A DNA stretch of 64,000 nt from Nectonema munidae (Eukaryota; Nematomorpha; Nectonematoida; Nectonematidae): contig JAUIRK010000682.1 of the NCBI GenBank assembly GCA_030549495.1, positions 124,001 to 188,000 of the forward strand, read 5' to 3'. A program made the position numbers and the translations under genes. The notes beneath the pieces are model-generated. The model was not told the DNA's origin. It saw only the letters and a program-made list of their open reading frames with translations, and made no database searches. This document shows positions 1 to 15,354 of the stretch, piece by piece; positions within the stretch are counted from its first letter, which is position 1; the number at the start of each line of letters is the position of its first letter.

Positions 1-2450
<2,450 letters not shown>

Positions 2451-2599
2451 CATTGCAAATTGATAAAGAAAAACCCATACACCTGATACTTTTCTTCCAT
2501 TTATTTAATTACTTCTCAACGTTTTTGGGGATAGATATTTATATATTTTTTTTATCTACTAAGAAATGAAATTGAAATACTGTTCGCAAATCTATCCTT

Positions 2600-4450
2600 T
2601 TTATAATTACGCTTTTCACCACTAACGCTTTCTATTCGTTAATTTTTATGGTCGCAATCGTTATGAACCTATCCCTTTAGACCCGAATCAATTGAATAAC
2701 TTTTTCACCTCTACCATCTCCAATGAGTCCATGTCCGTTGTTTCTCCTAATTTCAATATTACTCCCGTAACCAATTCCTTCTTTTTTGATGAGATTTCTA
2801 TCAATGAAATTTTAATTACTGCTAATTATTTCAATTCTTCTTCTTCGACAGGTTGGGATAATTTATCTAACAAAATTGGTAAAATTATTGTTCCCTTTTT
2901 ATTGAAAAACTTGTATATCCTTTTTAATAAAATGTTATCAGAAAAATGCTATCCATATAATCTCAAAATAGCTAAAGTAACTCCTATTTTTAAATCGGGT
3001 GACATAAAAAGCTGTAATAGCTATAGACCCATCACTATTCTTCCTTTTCTAGGTAAAATTTTTGAAAAAATTGTTTTTAATCGTATGATTAAGTTTGCAG
3101 ATAAATGATATTATTAATTCTAGACAATATGGTTTTAGAGCTGGAATGTCGACCGATATTGCAGTTGGGAATCTTATCAGTTTTAATATAGAGTCTTCAG
3201 AAAATGAATATGAATCCTGTGCAATTTTTATTGATTTCTCTAAAGCATTTGATAGCATTAACTATGATTACCTTTTAATAAAGCTACACAAATACGGGTT
3301 TAGAGGCAAGTTTTAAGAAATCTTAAGTAGTTATCTTTGTGACCGACAACAGTTTGTTTCTATAAATAATAAATTGTCTAAAATATCTAAAGGTGTCCCA
3401 CAAGGTTCAGTTTTGTGGCCTCTTCTTTTTATTCTTTATATTAATGATATTTTTACTCTACAAAACTCTTTTTTCAATCTTTACATGTATGCTGACGATT
3501 GCGTTGTATTATTTCGTAGTAAAAACCTTATTAATACTTTTTTGTGTAATTTTCATCAATGGTGTATATTAAATGATCTGTGCCTCAATTCATCTAAGTG
3601 TAAATACATGGTTTTTAGTAAGCGTACTAATAGTCCAACTCTTTTTTTGAAACTTGGGGAGGCATATCTAGAGAAATCTGAAACTTATAACTATTTAGGT
3701 TTAACCATTGATTCGAATCTCAGTTTTTCTAAACAGTATGATAAGGTTATAAAAGATACGTCTGTAGCCATATGAATACTGTATAAGATTAAAAACTTTT
3801 TTGATATGAAAACTCGAATAAATATTTCCAGACTTCTCTATTGTAACTTTATTTGGTGTTCATCTAGTGCTAATAAATTTTTTAAGTTACAAAAGAAACA
3901 AGATAAGGCCTTAAAAATTATTTCAAATAAAGACCCGATATACGTTGGTTGGTTGGTTTGAGATATCAAAGCACTTTCAACCGTAAGGCTATATGCTCGC
4001 ATTATGCTTAAGATGGTTAATCACAGTTTTTGTGAATTTGTTTTTAGAGTTGGGAGCCTTGGGGATCGAACCCCTGACCTTCAACTGTTAAGCAGAGGTA
4101 CACCCTAACAACCATTGAGGCTCACCCGATATACGTACGCAATTCTTTTAAAATACCACATCTAAAACAAATTAATCAAATACAATTAGCTACATTTATT
4201 TATAAGTGTAAAAACTATATCAATGATCTCAGTCCTATTTTTTTAGAGAACCAAAACTTTACTAATTATAACCTTCGTAATAAACATAATTTTAAAAATG
4301 TTAGATATAAGCGTGCCAAGTACAATAAGTTTTTTATTAAAAAGAGTATAAAGACATGGAATTGTTTACCGATAAATATAAGATTCTCAGGGAAAATATA
4401 GATTTTCAAAAATAAATGTAAAAAGTTTTTTATATCAAAATGAATAAAAA
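2600..4450 (+). mobile_element. CR1/Jockey-like LINE relic (reverse transcriptase)
   Basis: A non-LTR reverse transcriptase is readable across three frames. 2692-3108 carries the fingers (WDNLSNKI, KVTPIFKSGD, NSYRPITILPFLGKIFEKIV). About 3110-3316 has QYGFRAGMSTDIA and the catalytic IDFSKAFDSINYD. 3317-3775 has GVPQGSVLWPLLFILYINDI and the MYADDC active-site box. Both catalytic motifs are intact, but frameshifts near 3100 and stops at 3314-3316 and 3774-3776 kill the frame. After a SINE insertion the C-terminal part resumes (RNSFKIPHLKQINQIQ) and ends in the family-typical WNCLPINIRF near 4380. No endonuclease is recognisable upstream, so the copy is 5'-truncated. Confidence 0.85.
3946..4123 (-). 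mobile_element. tRNA-derived SINE with 13-bp target duplication
   Basis: The 178-bp insert is flanked by exact copies of ACCCGATATACGT (3933-3945 and 4124-4136). Removing insert plus one copy restores the LINE reading frame (KDPIYVRNSF). On the minus strand it starts with a tRNA-like head: GAGCCT pairs with AGGCTC as an acceptor stem, there is a degenerate A box (caatggttgttaggg) and a good B box (ggttcgatccc, 4068-4078). The body ends in an ACCA-repeat tail (3946-3958). The segment before the tail shares gcgagcatat and gaaagtgctttga with the 3' end of the LINE at 48859-53484. A functional tRNA is excluded by the fused body and flanking duplication. Confidence 0.9.
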
Positions 4451-5095
4451 GTTTTTATGTAAGAAAATATATATATTTTTTTTCAAATTACTTGAATTTC
4501 AATAATATGATACTCGTGTGTATTTTTGTTTTCTTGTTTAGATAAGTGCTTTTGCGTTTTTTCTGACAAAATATGCTACGAAAAATAATTTCGAATTTCC
4601 CTACCAATTACAATCTCTTACAAAAATCTAAGCAAGTTTCCTCTTTTCAATCTCCTCTCTCTCCTTTTCTATTCAACTTCTCTTATCAAACAAGAATAGC
4701 TTATTTTGTGTTCCCTACTTATATATACATTTATAAAAAAAATTATATAAATACATGTATAATTATATATAATCTTAGCATGTTATTGTAATTGAAAATG
4801 ATATATTTAGGAGTTTTTTTTATATCCTTTATGTTTATATTGATGTCATTCAATTGATCTTCGTTTTTAATCGTCTTCTCAGGATTTATTTTCTCCTTTT
4901 TTTTACAATGTTTTGTTTTTGAACAATCTATTTTTACATATGTTGTTAATTTTTTTTTTGGTGTGACAAGAATCTAATTGGTTTGATCCACCTTCTTTTT
5001 ATATTTCAGATTATTTTTATAATTCTTTTTTCTAAAATAAATCTTAATCTTAAAATACTTAAATTTGTAACAAACTTTTGCTGATTTTTTTTATA
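4451..5095. other. AT-rich stretch, no gene seen
   Basis: This is probably the 3' untranslated part of the preceding LINE relic and unannotated flank. The open frame at 4573-4791 has no recognisable domain. Confidence 0.5.
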
Positions 5096-5097
5096 TA

Positions 5098-5170
5098 CAG
5101 TAAAACCTGATATAGATGATTTTCTATATCTAGTGTATACCTATATGGCGGTTATTGACAGGTTTTACTG
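5098..5170. mobile_element. 73-bp MITE with TA target duplication
   Basis: Perfect 12-bp terminal inverted repeats (CAGTAAAACCTG at 5098-5109 and CAGGTTTTACTG at 5159-5170) enclose about 49 bp. Each end is bordered by TA (5096-5097 and 5171-5172), the target preference of Tc1/mariner and pogo transposases. The CAGT...CCT terminus recalls the Tigger-type ends seen at 24647. It has no coding capacity. Confidence 0.8.
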
Positions 5171-5570
5171 TATTTATCTTCATTTTTTTGCAATATATAA
5201 CATATAGTTATTTTTATTTTTATCAAATTTAACGACATGTTTTATTCAACTACAATAATGAAGTAATTGGGAACTTTCTCCAAATACTTTAGGTGCGGTG
5301 AAATATTATTTAAGTAATTCGTGCAACCTTTAAAATAAAATTATTTATTAAAACAGTGATTTAAAATAAAAACTATCTATCATTTTATTCTCTTTTCAAT
5401 GTAGGCGCGTAGTTGAATGGGGATAGGACAAAACTGTCGTGCCAATTTGGGACACCTTTAAGTTTTTTTATGATTAGGATAATTTAAATATAATATTTAT
5501 ATGGAAAAACATACCTGCTAGCTATGGGACACTTGATGCACGACATAATTGCTCACACCCTTAACCTTAT

Positions 5571-5583
5571 TACGCCCCCCCCC
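5571..5583. repeat. Poly-C block, left flank of satellite region
   Basis: The string ttacg followed by a run of C occurs here and again near 9887-9900, on either side of the two satellite arrays. The flanking text is also loosely similar in direct orientation (cacttgatg... here, cacttgagcgg... at 9904). This may mark the ends of one larger unit or a local duplication. Confidence 0.4.
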
Positions 5584-5889
5584 TTCACTAAAAAATTAAT
5601 TGTAGAAAATTGGCTGAATCATATCCCTTCAAATTTTGTGACTTTTCCTAAAATCGCTAGCTGCATCTTTTGAAACCATTTTCATGGTAGTTGAATGACC
5701 CCTTCATGTCCAAAACTGTCAATCAAAAATTAAAATTTTTTCGACATTATCTGTACTTAACCTTATAACTTAGGATCTATATTATATAATACCTTGAAAA
5801 TTTATAATTATATACAGTTTGGAACGCATAACACTTTATATATTTAATTTTTTCAATAATCATGGCTAATTTTTAGAAAATGTCAATCA

Positions 5890-7500
5890 AAATTTTGATT
5901 GATCAAAAATATATCTAATAAAATATACCTTCAAATTTTACATAAAATATATGTTTTTATACTAAATCGGTCATGCTGTTTTTATTTCTGGACTCATTTT
6001 TTACATTTAGGATTTGAAAATACCTATAAGTATTAATCAAATTTGCCGTTTACTTCTGAAAATTGTTTCCAAAACATTCCTTCACATTTTACATAAAATA
6101 TATGCGTTATACTAAATCGGCCATGCTGGTTTCATTTCTGGACTCATTTTTTACGTTTAGGATCTGAAAATACCTATAAGTGTTAATCAAATTTACGGTT
6201 AACTTATAAAAATTATCTCCAAAAACATTCATTCAAATTTTACAATGAAATATATGTGTTATACTAAATTGGCCATGCTGGTTTCATTTCGGGACTCATT
6301 TGTTACGTTTAGGATGTGAAGATACCTATAAGTGTTAATCAAATTTGCGGTTTACTTCTAAAAATTGTCTCCAAAAACATTCATTCAAATTTTACAATGA
6401 AATATATGTTTTATACCAAATCAACGATGCTGTTTTCATTTCTGAACTCATTTTTCACATTTAGAGGTTTTAAAATATCAGTCAAAATTTGCGGTTTACT
6501 TCTAAAAGCTATCTCCAAAAATATTCTCTCAATTTTACATGAAATATTTATTTTTATACCAAATCGATCATGCTGTTTTCATTTTTGAACTTATTTTTTA
6601 CATTTAGGATTTGAAAATACCTATAAGTATAAATCAAATTTGCGGTTTACTTCTGAAAATTGTCTCTAAAAATATTCTCTTGAAATATATGTTTTTCTAC
6701 CAAATCAATCATGCTGTTTTCATTTCTGAACTCATTTTTTTACATTTAGGATTTGAAAATATCTATAAGTGTTAATCAAATTTGCAGTTTACTTCTAAAA
6801 ATTGTCTCCAAAAACATTCATTCAAATTTTACAATTAAATATATGTTTTTATACCAAATCAACCATGCTAGTTTCATTTATGGACTCATTTTTTGCAGTT
6901 TGAATTTGAAAATACGTATCAATTAAATTTGCGTTTAGTTCTAAAATTTGTTTTTATAGCAAATAGATCATGATGATTTCATTTCTGAACACAGTTTTCG
7001 CATTTAGAGGTTTTACTGCTAGTGTTAATCAAATTCGCAATTTATGTCTGAAAACTATATCCCAAAATATTCTGTCTAATTTTACATGAAATATATGTTT
7101 TTATACCAATTCGACCATGATAATTTTTATTTCTTAAATCATTTTTTGCATTTAGAGGTTTTAAATGTCTGAAAGTGTCAATCAAATTTTCAATTTACGT
7201 CTAATGTCTACAGAAATATTTTTGAAATTTAAATAAAATATCTGTTTTTATGCCAAATGGAAGATGCTGGTTTTATTTTTGGACTCAGGTTTGGCATTTA
7301 TGGTTTTAAAATATCTGAAAGCTTGAATCAGATTTGCGGTTTACTTCTAGATACTGTCTTCAAAAATATTTTCAAAAAAATAAAATATCTGTTTTATACC
7401 AAATCGACTATGCTTATTTTATTTCTGTACTGGATTTTGGATAATACGGTTAAAAAATATCTCGAAGTGGCAATTGAATTAGTAATGTATGCCTGAAAAT
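5890..7500. repeat. Satellite array A, about 11 units of ~148 bp
   Basis: The anchor catgctg-tttcatttctg...ctcattttt recurs near 5972, 6121, 6270, 6425, 6568, 6710, 6863, 6970, 7118, 7262 and 7408. Spacing is about 142-155 bp, with one shortened unit of about 107 bp. Each unit also holds a ttaatcaaatttgcggtttac segment. Units near 6121-6430 are most alike and drift increases towards 7500. Open frames inside (for example 6316-6588) read through the repeat and are not genes. Confidence 0.9.
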
Positions 7501-8499
7501 CAGTTCAGTAAAAAAATTTCAAAAAATGGCTGCATATTAGGTATATAGTAAAAATATACTTTTTTTTTGTATATTTTGGCTTATAATACTTTCTACAATC
7601 ATCTTGAGTATGAAATATTAATTAAATAAAATAAAACGTATTATAAAATCTTTTGAAAATTTGTATGAGAAAAGGAACCAAGTTGAAAACTAATTGAAAA
7701 GAGAACATGTGATCAAAACAAATAATTAAAAAAAAAATATGTATCTTTACTAAATGGAAGATCTACCATGTTCTAATGAACTAGGAAGTGATTTAATTAT
7801 ATACTTCAAAAAAGATTTTGACTGTGAAAAAGAAGTTCCTCTTTTACAAATGAAAAATATTTAAATCTATAGCTTATCATCTAGGATTACAGTTAACATT
7901 TAGCTAAGATGGGTAGGAAATCTGAAAATTTAGAATAGGTCAGATTTATCAAAAATGGCACAGATGCCAATATGTGAGAATTTAGTCACTATCAAGATAT
8001 TTTTAATTTAAATTAAATTTGTCCATCTTTTCCTTTTGTGTCAAAGAGATAATTTTTTAGATGAAGAACGTTGACAACTTTTTGTAATTGAACAATCAAC
8101 AGCACGTATGATTCATCAGAAAAAAACCTTTGAAATGAGATTGGTTGACAAATATTCAGGCCTGAGAGGAAAAAAGTCATTTTATCCTTATAAAAAAATT
8201 TTCGAACACACATTGAAGAATATAAATTTCTAATGAAAAAAGAGCTACCAAGAAAGGATCATCATAGAATGAATACCAAAATTACATACTGTAAATTATA
8301 ATATGACATAGAGACTACGAGCCGATAACGAATTTGTAGCCAAAAAGATGGAGATCCTATCGAGTTACATAAGTTACTGTAGAATGAAATATTTTGAGTG
8401 AATTAAACACCTAAAGTTGGTTTATTAAATAAATTAAGAAAATAATTACCAGAGAAAACTGCAAGTAGAAGTTATTTTTATGTTTATATATTTGACATT
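7501..8499. other. Spacer between satellite arrays, no gene seen
   Basis: AT-rich sequence. The open frame on the minus strand at 8013-8213 has no recognisable domain. Confidence 0.5.
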
Positions 8500-9835
8500 G
8501 ATTTACAGGTTTAATCGATTTTTTGACAGGTTTTATTGATTTCATAAAAAATGAACATCACCATTAAATTCTGCATACTTGAAATGTATAAAAAACTTTA
8601 AAAGAATTAAAATTTTAATTTTGACATGGGCTGTCATATTTAAATTATTTTGTCAGGTTTGACTAATATTTATTAAAAAAAGGAATATAACCAGTAAACA
8701 CAGCCTACTTGAAAATGGGTATATGTGTGTAAAATGCCATGCACGGTAAACTTCATAACCTCCCTATACTTTCTATTAAACGTAATTCTCTAATTCAAAA
8801 AATCGTGCCTGATCCTTTCTTTTTGGGATAAATCTATTTTTTGACAGTTTTGATTGATTTTTATAAAAAAAAATGAATATCACCACTGAATTACGCATGC
8901 TTAAAAATGGGTATATATGTGTAAAAAACTTTATATTATTACTTAGATAAAAAGTTTCTTTTTAAGATGAGCTGTCACATATAAATCAATGCTTTGATAA
9001 CTTTAATTGATTTTTATAAAAAAAAATGAATATCACCGCGGAATTCAGAATGCTTGAAAATGGGTGTATATGTGTAAAAAACATTATATAATTATTTAGA
9101 TAAAAAGTTTATTTTTTGAGATGAGCTGTCATATGTAAATCACTTTTTTGACAGCTTTGAATGATTTTCATAAAAAATGAATATCACCACTGAATTCAGC
9201 ATATTTGAAAATGGGTATACATGTGTAATAAACTTTATATACTTATCTAGGTAAAAAGTTCCTTTTTGAGATGAGCTATCACATTTAGATCAATTTTTTG
9301 ACAGGTTTGATTGATTTTCATAAAAAATGAATATCACCACTGAATTCAGCATATTTGAAAATGGGTATATATGTGTAAAAAACTTTATATTATTACTTAG
9401 ATAAAAAGTTTCTTTTTAAGATGAGCTGTCACATATAAATCAATGCTTTGATAACTTTAATTGATTTTTATAAAAAAAAAATGAATATCACCGCTGAATT
9501 CAGAATGCTTGAAAATGGGTGTATATGTGTAAAAAACATTATATAATTATTTAGATAAAAAGTTTCTTTTTTGAGATGAGCTGTCATATGTAAATCACTT
9601 TTTTGACAGGTTTGATTGATTTTCATAAAAAATGAATATCACCACTGAATTCAGCATATTTGAAAATGGGTATACATGCGTAAAAAATTTTATATACTTA
9701 TTTAGATAAAAAGTTCCTTTTTGAGATCAGCTGTCAAATATAAATCAATTTTTTGACAGGTTTAATTGATTTTGATAAAAAATGGACATCACCACTGAAT
9801 TCAGCATAGTTGAAATATATATGTAACATCAAAAA
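8500..9835. repeat. Satellite array B, about 9 units of ~152 bp with higher-order repeat
   Basis: The anchor gaatatcaccactgaattca recurs near 8551, 8680, 8874, 9027, 9178, 9327, 9482, 9636 and 9783. Each unit also has tgacaggtttgattgatttt and gagatgagctgtca. The first two units are the most diverged. The units starting at 8874, 9027 and 9178 are nearly identical, in order, to those at 9327, 9482 and 9636, giving a three-unit higher-order repeat of about 455 bp. A lone degraded unit may lie near 10408-10430. Confidence 0.9.
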
Positions 9836-9870
9836 TATTTATAAAAATTTATTAATATCAGAGAAAAATA

Positions 9871-9900
9871 GGGGGGGGGGCGCACTTTACGCCCCCCCCC
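9871..9900. repeat. Poly-G/poly-C perfect hairpin
   Basis: Ten G followed by cg, a seven-base loop (cacttta) and cg followed by nine C form an 11-bp perfect stem (9872-9882 with 9890-9900). It lies right after array B. The G run could also form a quadruplex. It may be a termination or replication-stalling hairpin of a larger element. Confidence 0.75.
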
Positions 9901-11119
9901 AGCACTTGAGCGGACAAATTTTGCCCAGCACTAATAGGGTTAACAAGATTTTAGACATGTTAATAATTTCTATTTTTGATCTTTTCTAGATATATCAATA
10001 ATGTTGCAGACATTATTCTCTTTCTACTACCTTTCCTCATTATGCTATAACTTTTTGCTACACTCTTACAAGGGGTTTACAAAATATGATATTTTATGTC
10101 ACATATTGTAGCAAGAGTGAGCTAAGTTGATATATCGATCATTTTATAAATTTTTGACTAAATCCTGTGCAATAAATTTCAAAGATTATTTTGTTTTTTT
10201 CCTGCCTACTGTAAGATAAACGCGTATTTATAAGTGACAAAATAATTTTATCAAAACCTTTAAAATATCTTCTTACCCCAAAAAGCCCATTCAGGGTCGT
10301 CATATTAGCTTTTTTCAGCTTATTTAGAGTTATGAATTTGTTTTTTATTTTTATTTTGATTAGCAATTAAAAAAAGTCTTATTTTCTCTTTTAAATAAAA
10401 GATCTTGTTACCACTGGATTCAGCATGCTGAAATTGAAATGTTATGTTTCATCACAAAAGTGGCAAAATTTTAAATTTGAGAAAATCAAGAAATAAGTTG
10501 ATTTTTATTCACTTAAAAAGATATCTACATTGGTTTTGATTGCAATGTTCATTCAACTAGCATGAAATTAGTATCAAAAAATGCAGTCGGCTTTTTTATA
10601 AAAATCACTAAATATGAAGGGATAATATTCAGCCCGTTTTAAGTAATAAAGCTTTTTCTTCCATCACTCATAAGGTTAAAGAAAAATGTGTGAGCATTTA
10701 TCTGAAAATTTTTTGAGGGTGTGAGCATATGTCCGTGCACCCCTCCCAATAATTTTGAATTTTCTCAATTCAATATTTTTATTTATATTATTTATAAGCA
10801 GGGCGAGGAAAAATGGACTTTTACTCAGAGAAAAAATTGACTTTATTGACTTTTTAACCCTCGCATGGTCAAACAGGGCCGCTGCGGCCATGGTGTGAAT
10901 AAAAAGCGTGACTACGCTGATTAAAAGCGGATTGCTACAATTATAGGACTCTGAAAACTTAAATTAAACTAATTTGAATCAAATTTTATAAAAAAAAATT
11001 GAACAGGGGTTCAGTAGATTTTTTTATTTTGCATGAAATTTTTTGTCTATCAAATGGAAAAAACTTGTCTAATTTTAATTGAGAGTCAACTTAAATGTAA
11101 TGAATGTAAAAATAAAAAA

Positions 11120-13227
<2,108 letters not shown>

Positions 13228-13929
13228 GAAAACGGGAGATTATCCAAAAAAGCCATAATCTGATTTGATTTATTTATAACGCTATAGAATATTTCAAAAA
13301 AAACACGTGCTAAATACAAGCGCATGGTGTAAGTGTGAGGATAGAAAAAAACAAAATTACAGGAATTGTGCGTGTGTGTGTGTGTGAAAATCACAAGCGT
13401 CTTTCAAGGTCATGGCTCTCATTGACGTAATATTGATATGTGTGATCTAAATCACTTGATGTAATTATGTAATGAGAGCAATCTATTACAATAATTTCTC
13501 TTACATAGTTATTGTTACCTCTGAATATTCTCGGGTCCTCACTAAGTGAATTTTGAGAGGTGCTGATAACCTATTTTTATATTTGAAAATAGGTTATAAG
13601 CAGTACAAGTACATTTTGTGTAAATTGAAACAGATATTTTTTATTTTTAAGTTTATGCAATTATAATGATATTCATAGTTTGTATTATTTCTATTTTTTT
13701 TTGTAGATTTATAGCAAAATACATCATTATCACATTTCATTTATCAAGAAAATAAAATGTAGATGGCGTTAAAAAAATTGAATCAAAATCATTTTTCTAG
13801 CTAATAAAATTGAGTTTTCAAGTAAAGTTTAGTTTAAAATAATTTTGCGGCCGATTTTGACCATCCAAGGGAAGAAAATTTTTCGACCATGCGAGGGCTT
13901 CATTGAATTGAACAACTATGAACACTTTA

Positions 13930-14695
13930 GAGAAAGTATTGAAAATTATTTCAAAGAATCTATGACTTTGTAATACACCAACATATAATTAATGACATTT
14001 TCTGATTTAAAATTCGATCATTTTCTAGGAGTTTTTTCAGTTTAGAAAAAGATCTTTCTACTTCTAAAGTTAAAACTTGACAATTTTGTAATTTGGGATA
14101 AGTACTGCGAGAGATTTGAGAGTTTTCCATATTCATGATTTTATTGATTTCATTTTATTTGAATCTATTTTCAAGATAACTTTTAACGCCACATTCGTCT
14201 TAAATGAAATAATGTTGAAACAAGTAAAGGCATCTTCGACTGAAAAAGTCTCTATGTTGACTTTTTCCTACTAAATCAATGAATCGTGAATATTCTCTAA
14301 TTATTGTTAGCAAGTTTTGACATAGATTTTTTTTTAATAACAATTTTTTGATATTTGGCAATAAAATTCCATCATCTTTATCATTAATTTCTTTACTGCT
14401 GGAAGATTTTAATGAAAATATTTTGCTGCTTGCAACCAATTTGTTAATTTCGTTTCAATTGGAACTGAAGTGTTGCCGATAGGTTCGAAAAGAGAACGTA
14501 TTTTTCTATTACTAATTTTGAATGATTTAATGCCGGTATTCTACAATTTTGAAGAATAATTTTACTTTTAATGTAAACTTGTGTAAAAGATGTGAAAAAC
14601 ATGCAATGATAAAAAAGTTTGGGAATAAAATTCCATAACTTCTGCAGCGGATATATCATATGTAATCGCATTTGTCTTACAAAAAACTTCTTCAT
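13930..14695 (-). pseudogene. hAT transposase C-terminal relic
   Basis: On the minus strand, rc of about 14110-13980 reads QVLTLEVERSFSKLKKLLE, then NDRILNQKMSL. This is the C-terminal hAT dimerisation signature (VERSFS followed by a basic-hydrophobic helix). The upstream frames 14439-14200 and 14695-14444 belong to the same broken coding region but carry no domain that I can name alone. The catalytic half is absent. Confidence 0.75.
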
Positions 14696-15354
14696 GTTTA
14701 ACCTCAGTCAGGCAAACTTTACCTTAATTAATAGATGAAAAAAAGCAAAACTATTGTGGAAGTGTTGAAATAAAGAAGAAATCTTGTATGTATCACTTAT
14801 AACAATTTTAGACACATTGAATCAAAAAGTGTTAAATATAAAATTGACTTTATTGACCTAAACCCGAAAAATTGACTTTGATTGACTTAAAAATTTGAAA
14901 TGAGTTCAAATATTTTTAGACTAAACTAGCAAAGATCTTCAAAGAGTTTTTGCTAAACGGAAATAAAAGTTGACTTTATTGACTTTTACTCGCCCTATTT
15001 ATAAGAATTGTGAGTAGAATTTCCATATTACTTTTCTTGTTTTACTTTTGCAAAAATTTTATTTCCATCAAACTTTTTGTAAAAAACTTTTCCAATTGCA
15101 TTATTTTTAAGTTGAAAAACGCTTAAGAATGTGTCTTGCCCTAACAAAATACTAATAATAATTTCTCCCCTAATTTTAGCGTTAAGCATAAAAATGTGAA
15201 TGTTTTACGTATATATTTTTGCAAAAATGAAAATTTAACAAAATAACATTTAATAAGTTTTAATATATGTAAATTTTTTTTTAGAATTTTATTCTTGAAC
15301 TATTATATTTGTAAACAAATAGAGGAATAAAATTACTACATTCATTGAAGAAAA

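Noticed and set aside
4023-4123. Functional tRNA gene
   Set aside because: The tRNA-like head is fused to a SINE body with an ACCA tail and flanked by a 13-bp target duplication.
5890-9835. CRISPR-like array
   Set aside because: Units are about 150 bp, head to tail without unique spacers, in eukaryotic DNA. These are satellites.
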